Positions 15,899 to 24,336 of a stretch of DNA of 36,364 nt are shown here, piece after piece. The stretch's first letter is position 1. Each line of letters starts with the position of its first letter. A program made the translations under genes and the position numbers. The notes beneath the pieces were generated by a model, which was not told where the DNA came from, did no database searches, and saw nothing but the letters and a program-made list of their open reading frames with translations. This stretch comes from a virus, in the IMG/VR virus record IMGVR_UViG_3300024229_000600, positions 1-36,364 of that record; one strand, 5' to 3'.

Positions 15899-16905
15899 TG
15901 CAAACAATTAATGATACCGATGTTTATCAAATACAAATAGATGTAACAAGTTACTGTAATAGTTTTTGTCCTTCATGTATTCGTAATATTAATGGCGGCC
16001 CCGTAAATCCAAGATTAAAATTGCAGCATATGTCTTGGTCTATATGGAAAGAAGTTTGTAACTTTGCTAAACATAGTAATATGCATCTCATAACTTTTAA
16101 TGGAAACTATGGAGATTTTACAAGTCATCCAGAAATCGTTGATATGTTATACTATCTACATGAAATACATCCTAAAATAAAACTAGCAATACATACAAAC
16201 GGTGGAGCTAGGAATACACAATTTTGGATAGATCTTGCAAAAGTGTACCAGTTGTTTAACGACTCGGAAGTTGTGTTTAGTATCGACGGGTTAGAAGATA
16301 CTAATCATATCTATCGCCGTGGAGTAGACTTTAATCAGGTAATGGCTAATGCAAAAACATTTATGGACCATGGCGCCGCTGCACGATGGAGAATGATAGT
16401 ATTTGATCATAACAAACATCAGTTAAAAGAAGCAAGTGATATGGCTAAACGTTTAGGGTTTTGTTCATTTACACTAAATCGTAGTTATTTTACAGAAAAT
16501 AAAGCAGACGAATATAAAGAATTTCCTGCAGGCACAATTACTGCACCTACTGCTAAAGAAGTAGATATTATGCGATCTGCTGTAGAATATATTGGTAATG
16601 CAGAACAGAAGAAACAACTAGTAAAAATAAAAAGTGCATGTCCGTGGCAGCAAGAAAAAAATTTACAAGTAAACCAGATGGGTGAAGTATGGCCTTGTTG
16701 CTATTTAAGTTTTCATACAGGCAGCAGATGGCGTGGCAATTTTGAATGGCTCGACGAAAAAATCGAGTTGTATGGCAAAGATTTTAATAACTTACATAAG
16801 CATTCGTTTAAAGATATTGTAAATCATGACTTTTTTAAAAAAGATTTGCCACATTCATTTAAAAATAGTTTGCTAGGTATTTGCACAGCAAAGTGTGGTG
16901 TGTGA
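15898..16905 (+). CDS. Radical-SAM protein with C-terminal SPASM/twitch-like cysteines
   Basis: 335 residues. I place the start at ATG 15898 (overlap TAATG) with GGAG (15886-15889) 8 bases upstream, not at an earlier in-frame codon. The radical-SAM motif is CNSFCPSC (C20, C24, C27), followed by IRNINGGPVNPRLK, which closely matches DRNQNGGALNPHID in the gene at 5357. The GGEP position reads FNGNYGDFTSHPE. The C-terminal cysteine set is SACPW, VWPCCYL and GICTAKCG. The block FSIDGLEDTNHIYRRGVDF and IVFDHNKHQLKEA match the other two members. It is the third C-SPASM gene to stand directly before an N-twitch gene. Confidence 0.85.
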   Translation: MQTINDTDVYQIQIDVTSYCNSFCPSCIRNINGGPVNPRLKLQHMSWSIWKEVCNFAKHSNMHLITFNGNYGDFTSHPEIVDMLYYLHEIHPKIKLAIHTNGGARNTQFWIDLAKVYQLFNDSEVVFSIDGLEDTNHIYRRGVDFNQVMANAKTFMDHGAAARWRMIVFDHNKHQLKEASDMAKRLGFCSFTLNRSYFTENKADEYKEFPAGTITAPTAKEVDIMRSAVEYIGNAEQKKQLVKIKSACPWQQEKNLQVNQMGEVWPCCYLSFHTGSRWRGNFEWLDEKIELYGKDFNNLHKHSFKDIVNHDFFKKDLPHSFKNSLLGICTAKCGV

Positions 16906-18017
16906 TGTTTAAGTGTGGTTGGCTAGCAGGCGGCATTAATATTTCAGAAAATCCATCAAGGTCGGTAATGCCTTGTTGTCATGTTGATAAGTTAGATCCT
17001 AAAAATCATGTATTAATTCATAATGGAAAAGATCTTATAAACGGCGATACACTAAAACAAATGCGCAAAGATGCTGTAAATGGTATTACTCCAGAGTTGT
17101 GTAAAATGTGTGTATCAAAAGAAAAGCTAGGTATAGACACTCCTCGATTGCGTAGTATTAGAGAATTTAATAACAAAGGTATTGTTAAAGAAGTATTTGA
17201 TCCGTCTGATGTTGAAGCATTGTATATTAAGTTTAGTAACTTGTGTAACTTTAAATGCGTGATGTGCGGCGCAGGATCGAGTCATTTGATCGCAAAAGAA
17301 CAAAACTGGAGTACGCCTCTTTCGGAAATAAACGATTTTTATGATACACAACTGTTAGATTTGCTACCACAAATGACGAACTTACGTCATGTACAAATCA
17401 CCGGCGGAGAACCGTTGTTGCATAAAAAGAAAAATTTAGACTTTTTGAGTAAACTTTCAAAAGATGTAAAAATACAATATAGAACAAACGGTAGTATATA
17501 TGACAACGAAGTAACCGATTTCTTAAAAACTTTTGACACTGTGCATTTTCTAACGTCAATTGACGGGCAAGAAGATGTATTGCATTATCAACGTCCAAGA
17601 AGCGAATGGAATGTAATCGAAGAAAATCTCAAGCAATATAAGGATAAAGGATTTACAATCATTAACACTATGACAGTAACATCTTTTAATATACATCAAA
17701 TACCAAAGTTTATTAACGAACAAGGATATTTATTTGATTATATGGTTTATACTCCTGTAAGATTTCCAGAAGAGTATAGGGTAAACTTAATACAGCCTAG
17801 CAAGCTCGAACAGATTGTTGAAGAACTAAAACAAGCCGAAGACCCAGAGCAAGGCGATCTAAAAAATATTATCAAGGATATAGAAGAAAACTATATGTAC
17901 ACTCCAAGTGATAAAATAATAGAAAAGTTTTGGACACAAGCTGAGTATATGAAACAGCATAGAGGTGTTGATTTGGAGACGCTCATCTCTGAAATGTACG
18001 CACATTATATACGGTAA
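16905..18017 (+). CDS. N-twitch radical-SAM protein, AGGI subtype
   Basis: 370 residues from ATG 16905 (TGATG overlap). The N-terminus is MFKCGWLAGGIN...MPCCHVDK (C4, C24, C25), the same unusual GGI form as the gene at 10927. CKMCVSKEKLGIDTPRLRS completes that domain. The radical-SAM motif is CNFKCVMC (C114, C118, C121), and QITGGEPLLHKKK the SAM element. SIDGQEDVLHYQRPRSEWNVIEENLKQY is typical of the group. Compared with its relatives the C-terminal tail is abbreviated. It pairs with the upstream C-SPASM gene and is followed after an 8-base gap by another N-twitch gene. No strong Shine-Dalgarno is seen, so translation may be coupled to the upstream gene. Confidence 0.85.
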   Translation: MFKCGWLAGGINISENPSRSVMPCCHVDKLDPKNHVLIHNGKDLINGDTLKQMRKDAVNGITPELCKMCVSKEKLGIDTPRLRSIREFNNKGIVKEVFDPSDVEALYIKFSNLCNFKCVMCGAGSSHLIAKEQNWSTPLSEINDFYDTQLLDLLPQMTNLRHVQITGGEPLLHKKKNLDFLSKLSKDVKIQYRTNGSIYDNEVTDFLKTFDTVHFLTSIDGQEDVLHYQRPRSEWNVIEENLKQYKDKGFTIINTMTVTSFNIHQIPKFINEQGYLFDYMVYTPVRFPEEYRVNLIQPSKLEQIVEELKQAEDPEQGDLKNIIKDIEENYMYTPSDKIIEKFWTQAEYMKQHRGVDLETLISEMYAHYIR

Positions 18018-18024
18018 GTACAGT

Positions 18025-19233
18025 ATGCAGTGTGTTATGCCATTTATACATATGAATATAAAGCCAAACAAAACAGCAACCGCTTGCTGGCGTTGTCACG
18101 AAAAGTTAGGTGATTATACTACAACTAATCTAACGGATATTTGGTACAGCGACAACTGGCAAGAGTTTCGTCGACAGCATCTTGCAGGTGAAAAGCCTGA
18201 AGGATGTAAAAGTTGTTGGCAAATGGAAGAAGCAGGAATCAAAAGCACTAGATTAACAATGCTTGAGGATTATTCAGAACAAGTTGAAGCACTCGAAGAT
18301 GTAGAAGATTTAACAATACCGCCCTTTCCAAGAGATATGGAGTTTAGGTTTGGAAACTTGTGTAATATGAAATGCAGGCATTGCAGTCCTAAGTTTAGTA
18401 GTCAGTGGGTTACGCAATGTAAAAAAGATCCTGAATTTTATGAAGTTGCAAAAGATATTTCAAGTGGTAGCTTAAACTTTAGCATCAATCAGTTGCCCGA
18501 AGATACTATGCAACAACTTAAAAGTTTTGCACCTAACTTAAACATGATACGTATAACAGGCGGCGAACCGTTGATGCACCCGATGCATCATGAAATGTTG
18601 GAAGTATTAAAGCCATATGCACAAAATATCACACTTGAATATAGTACAAACTTGCACTATCTAAACAATGTATTAGAACATTGGCCATTGTACAAAAGAG
18701 TTATATGTAGAGTAAGTGTAGATTCAGATCCTAGCACATACGAATACTTGCGTGAAGGTGGCAACTTAGATAAACTTGTAGAAAACTGGAACACTGTAAA
18801 AACACAGATGTCGACTCAAATAGAAAACAAGCAACTAGACTTACATGCTACTTGTACTGTAAATGTACTTAATGCTGTTAAGATAGATGAAGTGTTAAAG
18901 TTTTGGACAGAACTAGACAGTAGATTGCACGTTAGTTTTGTACAATACCCTGGAGTAATGGATATTTGTAACTTACCAGATAATCTCAAAGACGTAATAA
19001 GAGAACGCTGTCATATAGGATTAGAATATACAAAACAACATGCATCTAACAGACTAGTACACCATGCAACACAGAGTGTAGAAAAAATAATAAAATGGCT
19101 AGACAAACCTGTAAACGCAGAATTTGATCACACATTTGTTAAATGGATGCGAGCACAGGATAAAGTTAATAACAAATGTTTGTTTGATTACTACACAGAA
19201 TTTGATTATTTAAAGGATTTATATTATGAGTAG
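18025..19233 (+). CDS. N-twitch radical-SAM protein with CxxC variant
   Basis: 402 residues from ATG 18025. The N-terminal domain is CVMPFIHMNIKPN...ACWRCHEKL: the paired PCC of its relatives is replaced by CWRC (C21, C24), an altered auxiliary-cluster site. CKSCWQMEEAGIKSTR follows. The radical-SAM motif is CNMKCRHC (C113, C117, C120), and RITGGEPLMHPMHHEML the SAM element. The C-terminus has W.R.QDKVNNKCLFDYYTEF, in place of the usual ETFPE tail. There are 8 bases between it and the previous gene, one of the few non-overlapping joints in this block. Function as for the group; substrate unknown. Confidence 0.85.
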   Translation: MQCVMPFIHMNIKPNKTATACWRCHEKLGDYTTTNLTDIWYSDNWQEFRRQHLAGEKPEGCKSCWQMEEAGIKSTRLTMLEDYSEQVEALEDVEDLTIPPFPRDMEFRFGNLCNMKCRHCSPKFSSQWVTQCKKDPEFYEVAKDISSGSLNFSINQLPEDTMQQLKSFAPNLNMIRITGGEPLMHPMHHEMLEVLKPYAQNITLEYSTNLHYLNNVLEHWPLYKRVICRVSVDSDPSTYEYLREGGNLDKLVENWNTVKTQMSTQIENKQLDLHATCTVNVLNAVKIDEVLKFWTELDSRLHVSFVQYPGVMDICNLPDNLKDVIRERCHIGLEYTKQHASNRLVHHATQSVEKIIKWLDKPVNAEFDHTFVKWMRAQDKVNNKCLFDYYTEFDYLKDLYYE

Positions 19234-19999
19234 AGTTTGGGCGTTTGGTTGTAGTCACACACTAGGAACAGAACTAGGAGTGTCTAAATATGTAGATCCT
19301 GATAAATGGATGCTGGAAAATGCAGGCACAACAAACATTTGGGAAGTGCCCGACAAACACCTTGGTAGAGTAAGAAATGACTGGGCAGATTTGCTTGACG
19401 AATTGTATAAAACTACAGATCTACTACAAGAAGAAAAGCATTTGTCATATGCAGGAAAAGTTGCAGAGTCACTAGGATACGAACTGTGTAATCATGCAAT
19501 ACGAGGATCAGGTGCTGATAGAGCCTTACACGAGCTAAGTGTTGTTCGTGAAAAGCATATAGACTGGGACAATGATATTGTATTTGTTGGTTATACACAC
19601 ATTTACAGATTTATGTTTGACGAAGAACGTTGGGACGGCAACCGCAATCTCAACTGGATGAAAACACACAAACAAAAACATTTACAACAACTACACAAAA
19701 TGATGTTGTTAGACGGGCCTTGCGATTACTTTTGGAGCGCAGCAAATGCAGGAATATATCATATGATAAAGACAATGTATCCTAAAGTGCATATGATAGA
19801 TGTAGTAAATACCACCAACACTTATAAGCCGGGCGTTGCACTAAAAGATTTACGATTTAACACAACAACACTTGACGACTATAGTAAACGAACTAATAAT
19901 AAAAAAGACATATATCCGCAAGGACATTTTAAAGAATACACACATGAGTTATTAGCAACTCATTTAATCAACAAACTTGGAATAAACTCAGATGAGTAA
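19226..19999 (+). CDS. SGNH/GDSL-like hydrolase
   Basis: 257 residues. The N-terminus WAFGCSHTLGTE carries the GxSxT nucleophile block (S10). HAIRGSGADRALHEL and DNDIVFVGYTHIYRF resemble the oxyanion-hole blocks, and YPQGHFKEYTHELLA near the C-terminus could hold the histidine. SGNH enzymes remove or move acyl groups on glycans, lipids or peptides. Proteins with this FGCSxT opening are common in marine phages, often next to glycan genes. No signal peptide, so it is cytoplasmic. AAAGGA precedes the ATG. It overlaps both neighbours by 8 bases and sits before an N-twitch radical-SAM gene, as does the second SGNH gene at 21166. Confidence 0.7.
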   Translation: MSRVWAFGCSHTLGTELGVSKYVDPDKWMLENAGTTNIWEVPDKHLGRVRNDWADLLDELYKTTDLLQEEKHLSYAGKVAESLGYELCNHAIRGSGADRALHELSVVREKHIDWDNDIVFVGYTHIYRFMFDEERWDGNRNLNWMKTHKQKHLQQLHKMMLLDGPCDYFWSAANAGIYHMIKTMYPKVHMIDVVNTTNTYKPGVALKDLRFNTTTLDDYSKRTNNKKDIYPQGHFKEYTHELLATHLINKLGINSDE

Positions 20000-21176
20000 G
20001 ATATCACCACCATCAGAAACATTTTGCAATCTTCCGTGGATGCACATTGCTACTAATGCAAGTGGAAACTTTCGTCCTTGCTGCAACAGTACTCCTGGAA
20101 AAAACTTCATCAAAGATCCTGAAACTGGCAAACCTTATAAAATGGGCAAGGTGCCACTTGACAAAGTTTGGAATAGCCCAGATTATGTAAATCTACGTAA
20201 ACAAATGTTAGCTGGCGAACGTCCGGAAATGTGTTCACGTTGTTGGAAAGAAGAAGACTCTGGTATAAAAAGTTTACGTCAGTCATGGATGGATAGGTGG
20301 CTAGAAGATAAAGAATATACAGAAACCCCCGAACTAAACATAGTATATGCAGATATTAGATTAGGAAATATGTGCAATCTCAAATGTCGTATGTGCAATC
20401 CTTATGCTAGTAATCAATGGTTAGATGAATGGCATTTGGTTAATGATCCTTTACCTGATGACGAAATGAAAAGACTTGGTGGCGAAACCTGGCCCTGGTA
20501 TCGGTATACACAGTATGAAAGAAATATTGATGCCTTTTTGCCAACTATCGAAGAAGTATACCTTACAGGCGGCGAACCTACTATTATTAAAGATCATGAA
20601 TTTATACTTGATAAAATAATAGAGTCGGGCCGTGCAAAAAAAGTAAAAATAAAATATAACACTAATCTAACAAATATTCCAAACTATCTATTAGAAAAAT
20701 GGAAAGAATTTAAAGCAATAAAATGTAATGTAAGTATTGATGCAATAGGAGATTTGGATAGATATATTCGTTATCCTAGTAACTGGAATAAAGTTGAAGA
20801 AAACTTTTTAAAAGTACGACAGTTGGATAACGTAGTAAATGAAATACATTGCACAGTACAGATGTACAACATAACACGATTGCATGAGTTTTTAGATTGG
20901 GCAGAACCGTTTGGACATAAAATTTATCTAAATATATTAAATCATCCTGAGGAGTTAAATATAAGAGTATTACCTCAGGAACTAAAAGCACAAGTTACAA
21001 AAACATTATCTAACTACACACATATAGATAAAGTCCAAGGAGTTATTGACTACATGAATGCTGAGAACTGGGTTGACAAACTAGAAAAATTCTATTATTA
21101 TAGTAAACAACTAGACCAAAGTCGTGGTCAAAATCTGTATGATGTATTACCGGAGTTTAAAAAATATGAAGTCTAA
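19992..21176 (+). CDS. N-twitch radical-SAM protein
   Basis: 394 residues. The N-terminal domain has FCNLPWMHIATNASG and RPCC (C12, C30, C31), then CSRCWKEEDSGIKSLRQSW. The radical-SAM motif is CNLKCRMC (C128, C132, C135), followed by NPYASNQW, and YLTGGEPTIIKDHEF is the SAM element. VSIDAIGDLDRYIRYPSNW is a clean copy of the group's SID....RYPS.W segment, and NHPEELNIRVLPQEL is shared with the gene at 21816. It is the most canonical member in the window. It lies between two SGNH hydrolase genes, overlapping them by 8 and 11 bases. A radical enzyme acting together with an acyl-transfer or deacylation step is a reasonable guess. Confidence 0.9.
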   Translation: MSKISPPSETFCNLPWMHIATNASGNFRPCCNSTPGKNFIKDPETGKPYKMGKVPLDKVWNSPDYVNLRKQMLAGERPEMCSRCWKEEDSGIKSLRQSWMDRWLEDKEYTETPELNIVYADIRLGNMCNLKCRMCNPYASNQWLDEWHLVNDPLPDDEMKRLGGETWPWYRYTQYERNIDAFLPTIEEVYLTGGEPTIIKDHEFILDKIIESGRAKKVKIKYNTNLTNIPNYLLEKWKEFKAIKCNVSIDAIGDLDRYIRYPSNWNKVEENFLKVRQLDNVVNEIHCTVQMYNITRLHEFLDWAEPFGHKIYLNILNHPEELNIRVLPQELKAQVTKTLSNYTHIDKVQGVIDYMNAENWVDKLEKFYYYSKQLDQSRGQNLYDVLPEFKKYEV

Positions 21177-21819
21177 AAATATTGCAGTATTTGGTTGTAG
21201 CTGGACTCAAGGAGTAAAATCAGAAGTTTTTGATAACTGGGTAGTTTGGTTAAGTAAGATGTATCCTCAGCATAAATTTTATAACTTTGCAGCAGCTGGA
21301 ACTGCTATAACATATCATACTCATTTATTAGAACAAGTAATGCAAGATAAAACTTTTGATGTAAAACTTTTTCAAGTCACAAGTCCTGGAAGATTTACAT
21401 GGTGGAAACCTCATAAGTTTAAAGAAATAATGTATCAAAAATATGACAACTATTATTGCCTAGAGGAAGATTATGGCAAGTTTGTCGACCGTATTAATAC
21501 AGGAACAATACTTTCAAACAAGTTTTTAGATTCTGATCGCAAAAAACACAAGTTTGGAGTAGAATATTACAAAAGATTGTGCGACGATCAAGTTGATTTA
21601 GATCATCGTGTTTACATAAACTATGTAAAAAATAATGTAGATTTTTATTTCCATCATAGAAGATCATATGAATCTCATATTCCTAGTGTGTTCACTGAGT
21701 TAGGTGAAAAGCAGTTTTACAAATATGTAGTTGATGACGGCGAACATTTTGGTACAGAAGGAAACCAATGGGAAGCTAACTGGATTAAAGATCAGTTAAC
21801 TGATAGGAACATATTATGA
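21166..21819 (+). CDS. SGNH/GDSL-like hydrolase, second copy
   Basis: 217 residues from ATG 21166, with GGAG (21152-21155) 10 bases upstream. The opening IAVFGCSWTQG holds the nucleophile S12. NFAAAGTAITYHTHLL resembles the GxN-type block, and DDGEHFGTEGNQWEANW near the end matches the Asp-x-x-His signature of GDSL enzymes with the following G/W. It is therefore the better preserved of the two SGNH genes. It probably acts in the cytoplasm on an acylated or to-be-acylated product. It overlaps the radical-SAM genes on both sides, by 11 and 4 bases. A methionine-rich in-frame extension back to 21124 exists but lacks a ribosome-binding site and is unlikely. Confidence 0.72.
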   Translation: MKSKNIAVFGCSWTQGVKSEVFDNWVVWLSKMYPQHKFYNFAAAGTAITYHTHLLEQVMQDKTFDVKLFQVTSPGRFTWWKPHKFKEIMYQKYDNYYCLEEDYGKFVDRINTGTILSNKFLDSDRKKHKFGVEYYKRLCDDQVDLDHRVYINYVKNNVDFYFHHRRSYESHIPSVFTELGEKQFYKYVVDDGEHFGTEGNQWEANWIKDQLTDRNIL

Positions 21820-23129
21820 CAAACACATTTTGTCCCATTCCTTGGATATTCCAAGCTGTCCGGTCCAATGGCGATCTCAGAGTATGTTGTCAGGCTAATG
21901 TAACAAAAAATAAAGGTGTAATACGCAAATCAGATGGCATAGCATATAACTCAGGAGTTGATAACTTACAAGAAGCACGTAATGCAGATTTAATGAAAAA
22001 TATACGTTCTAATATGCTACATGGTAACTGGAGCGAAGAGTGCGGGCGCTGTCAACGAGAAGAAGATAACGGACTAACAAGTAGAAGACAATACGAAAAT
22101 GTACAATGGAAATATAGTATTATTGATGCTTTAAAAGATACAGCTCCTGATGGTAGTATTGATATAGAAAAAACTCCAGTAATATATTATGATTTGCGAT
22201 TTGGCAACTTTTGTAATCTTAAATGCCGTATGTGTGGACCAAGTGACAGTAATGCGTGGTTTGAGGATTGGATTAAACTAACAGGTAAAAATACGTTTAG
22301 TGATACTAGTGGCGAAGTTACAATAGAAAACATAAATGGCAAACTTTGTGCTAGTGATTTTGATTGGCCTAACAACGAAAGTTTTTGGCAACAGTTAGAA
22401 GCAAATGTACATAATATTGAGCATGTGTATTTTGCTGGCGGCGAGCCTATGCTTATTGAAAGACATTATGAGTTTTTGCAAAAATGTATAAATGTTGATG
22501 CTGCTAAAAATATGACAGTAGAATATAATACTAATATGAGTACGTTACCTCCTAGGGTAATGAAGTTATGGGAAAAGTTTAAGCATGTACGAGTAGGTGC
22601 AAGTATAGACGGCATGGGCAAGGTATTAGAATACCAGCGATATCCTGCAAAATGGGACAAGTTGCATAAAAACCTAACTACACTAGATAGTATGCCTGAG
22701 AACATACAGAGTTGGTTTGCATTTACAGTTACAGCATATAATGTGTTTCACATGGTTGACTTTATGAAATGGAAACTGCAAGAAAGTAACTTTAAAAGAA
22801 TAAGTGGAACCAAAAGTAAGCCAATAGTTAGTCATCATGTTGCACATAATCCTGAACATTTGAATATTCGAGTACTACCACCGGAGTTAAAAGTTATTGC
22901 TACTAATAATTTTAATGAGTTTGTACAATGGGTAGAAGATAACAAGTATCCAGACTATGTATTACGTTCTGCAAAACATATACGAAATGGTATTGTAAAA
23001 TATATGAATAGTGAAAGTTATTATGAAGAATATTGGGATTATTTTGTTACCTATACAAAGTCCTTAGATAAAATGAGAAACGAGTCACTACTAGACGTCG
23101 AGCCAATGTTTAAAGGACATTTTAAATGA
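21816..23129 (+). CDS. N-twitch radical-SAM protein
   Basis: 437 residues. The N-terminal domain is FCPIPWIFQAVRSNG and RVCC (C6, C24, C25), then CGRCQREEDNGLTSRRQ. The radical-SAM motif is CNLKCRMC (C133, C137, C140), followed by GPSDSNAWF, and YFAGGEPMLIERHYEFL is the SAM element. It is most like the gene at 8666 in length, in the AGGE context and in the (H)NPEHLNIRVLPPEL region. Its tail, TKSLDKMRNESLLDVEPMF, corresponds to the family's C-terminal signature. AGGAAC precedes the ATG. It overlaps the SGNH gene and the next radical-SAM gene by 4 bases each. Confidence 0.88.
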   Translation: MTNTFCPIPWIFQAVRSNGDLRVCCQANVTKNKGVIRKSDGIAYNSGVDNLQEARNADLMKNIRSNMLHGNWSEECGRCQREEDNGLTSRRQYENVQWKYSIIDALKDTAPDGSIDIEKTPVIYYDLRFGNFCNLKCRMCGPSDSNAWFEDWIKLTGKNTFSDTSGEVTIENINGKLCASDFDWPNNESFWQQLEANVHNIEHVYFAGGEPMLIERHYEFLQKCINVDAAKNMTVEYNTNMSTLPPRVMKLWEKFKHVRVGASIDGMGKVLEYQRYPAKWDKLHKNLTTLDSMPENIQSWFAFTVTAYNVFHMVDFMKWKLQESNFKRISGTKSKPIVSHHVAHNPEHLNIRVLPPELKVIATNNFNEFVQWVEDNKYPDYVLRSAKHIRNGIVKYMNSESYYEEYWDYFVTYTKSLDKMRNESLLDVEPMFKGHFK

Positions 23130-24301
23130 GTTTTGATACAATAGATTTACTTACGGGCAAGAACTTTCAAGTAACATGGGACTTAGGCCGCCGTTGTAAC
23201 TACGACTGTAGTTATTGTCCGGCCCATCGTCATGACAACTTTAGTAAACACGCTACATTAGACGAACTAAAAGCAAATATAAACTTTTTGTTTGAATATA
23301 TGGATGTATATATGTTATATAGAGAACACAAACATGCAGCTATAAGTTTTACAGGTGGCGAACCTACAGTAAATCCGCACTTTATTCCGTTTGCAAAATA
23401 TTTAAAAGAAGAGTATGAAAAAAAATATGCAGATCGGTGGGGCGCTGTATTTTCATTAACTACAAACGGTGCCATGAGTGAAAAAATGGGCAAGGCAGTT
23501 ATGGAAAACTTTCGTCACGCAACAGTAAGTTATCATAGTGAAAGCGATAGTAAACTCAAACAACAAGTAAAAGATAGAATACTACAGTTTCATAATGACG
23601 GACCTTCTTATGAGTTTACATTAAACGTAAATGTTATGTTTCATGCAGCATATTTTGATGAATGCAAAGAACTTTGCGATTTCCTACATGATAATGGCAT
23701 TAAATATGTTCCTCGTATTATTGGCGAAGAACCGGGTAGTGCAAGTGCTATGGCTCATCAGTATACTGACGATCAGTTAGACTACATGAAAAACTATTGG
23801 AAGTATAAAAATGCCAGCTTAAATAATGACAAAGTTGATACTACACCAAAAGTTAAAAAAGAAAAACCCAAAGAAGAAACAAAAAAAGCAGGATACGAAA
23901 TTGGTAGACCTTGTTGCGGTCAAAGAGAAATGTGTTTAAGTTCAAAAGGAAATAGTCGTAAAAGCACCTTTGTGGATTTTAGAGATTTTAAAGGATGGCA
24001 TTGCAGTGTTAACTGGTTCTTCCTGCATCTAGAACAACAAACAGATAGTGTGTTTCATCATCAAACTTGTCAAGCAAAGTTTGATCAAACTAGGGGATCG
24101 ATAGGAAAAATAAGTGAAGGCCATAAGATTATTGCAGACTTAAAACAAAAGTTAGAAACTGGTACTATGCCTACTATAATATGTCCAAAGCAAACTTGTA
24201 GCTGTGGACTGTGTGCTCCTAAAAGTGCATACAAAGAAAACTTCCAAGATGTTTTATATTCACATGTTGATAAAGTAGTATTTGAAAATAATATTGATTA
24301 A
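23126..24301 (+). CDS. Radical-SAM protein with cysteine-rich C-terminal domain, paralogue B
   Basis: 391 residues, nearly the same as the gene at 13068. The start MSFDTIDLLTGK, the cluster motif CNYDCSYCP (C24, C28, C31), FTGGEPTVNPHF and the cysteine-rich end (RPCCGQREM, WHCSVNWFFLHL, CPKQTCSCGLCAPKS) are all shared. Differences cluster in residues ~60-90 and in a lysine-rich linker around 235-260 (KVKKEKPKEETKK), which is longer here. Two functional copies, not a decaying one, are suggested, because both frames are intact. It closes the long run of overlapping genes that began at 2480; a late-type promoter follows at once. The substrate is unknown. Confidence 0.88.
   Translation: MSFDTIDLLTGKNFQVTWDLGRRCNYDCSYCPAHRHDNFSKHATLDELKANINFLFEYMDVYMLYREHKHAAISFTGGEPTVNPHFIPFAKYLKEEYEKKYADRWGAVFSLTTNGAMSEKMGKAVMENFRHATVSYHSESDSKLKQQVKDRILQFHNDGPSYEFTLNVNVMFHAAYFDECKELCDFLHDNGIKYVPRIIGEEPGSASAMAHQYTDDQLDYMKNYWKYKNASLNNDKVDTTPKVKKEKPKEETKKAGYEIGRPCCGQREMCLSSKGNSRKSTFVDFRDFKGWHCSVNWFFLHLEQQTDSVFHHQTCQAKFDQTRGSIGKISEGHKIIADLKQKLETGTMPTIICPKQTCSCGLCAPKSAYKENFQDVLYSHVDKVVFENNID
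23369..23411 (+). repeat. 43-base exact repeat between paralogous radical-SAM genes, copy 2
   Basis: Identical to 13311-13353, about 10 kb upstream, in the same frame and orientation. Recombination between the two copies would delete or amplify the block between them. Confidence 0.85.
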
Positions 24302-24303
24302 AA

Positions 24304-24314
24304 CTAAATAAATA
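24304..24314 (+). promoter_or_regulatory. T4-late-type promoter box CTAAATAAATA
   Basis: Contains TAAATA twice (24305-24310 and 24309-24314), matching the core of the T4-like late promoter. A start ~10 bases downstream would leave a short leader with AAGGA (24326-24330) 6 bases before ATG 24337. It lies in one of the few intergenic gaps of the plus-strand block. Confidence 0.55.
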
Positions 24315-24336
24315 TATTTTTAAGTAAGGAATAACT

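Noticed and set aside
21073-21101. TTGACA-17-TATTAT inside the 3' end of the radical-SAM gene at 19992
   Set aside because: It resembles a promoter, but there is no extended -10, the next ATG is ~60 bases on and has its own ribosome-binding site, and Asp-Lys and Tyr codon runs in AT-rich DNA easily give such matches.
5357-24301. Radical-SAM array as a queuosine/archaeosine DNA-modification locus
   Set aside because: Only QueC-like proteins are present. The other needed enzymes (FolE, QueD, a clear QueE, a transglycosylase) are not seen, so this remains at most a partial analogy.
24301-24336. Rho-independent terminator between 23126-24301 and 24337
   Set aside because: There is a T-rich stretch but no GC-rich stem; the bases are better explained as a late-promoter box and ribosome-binding site.
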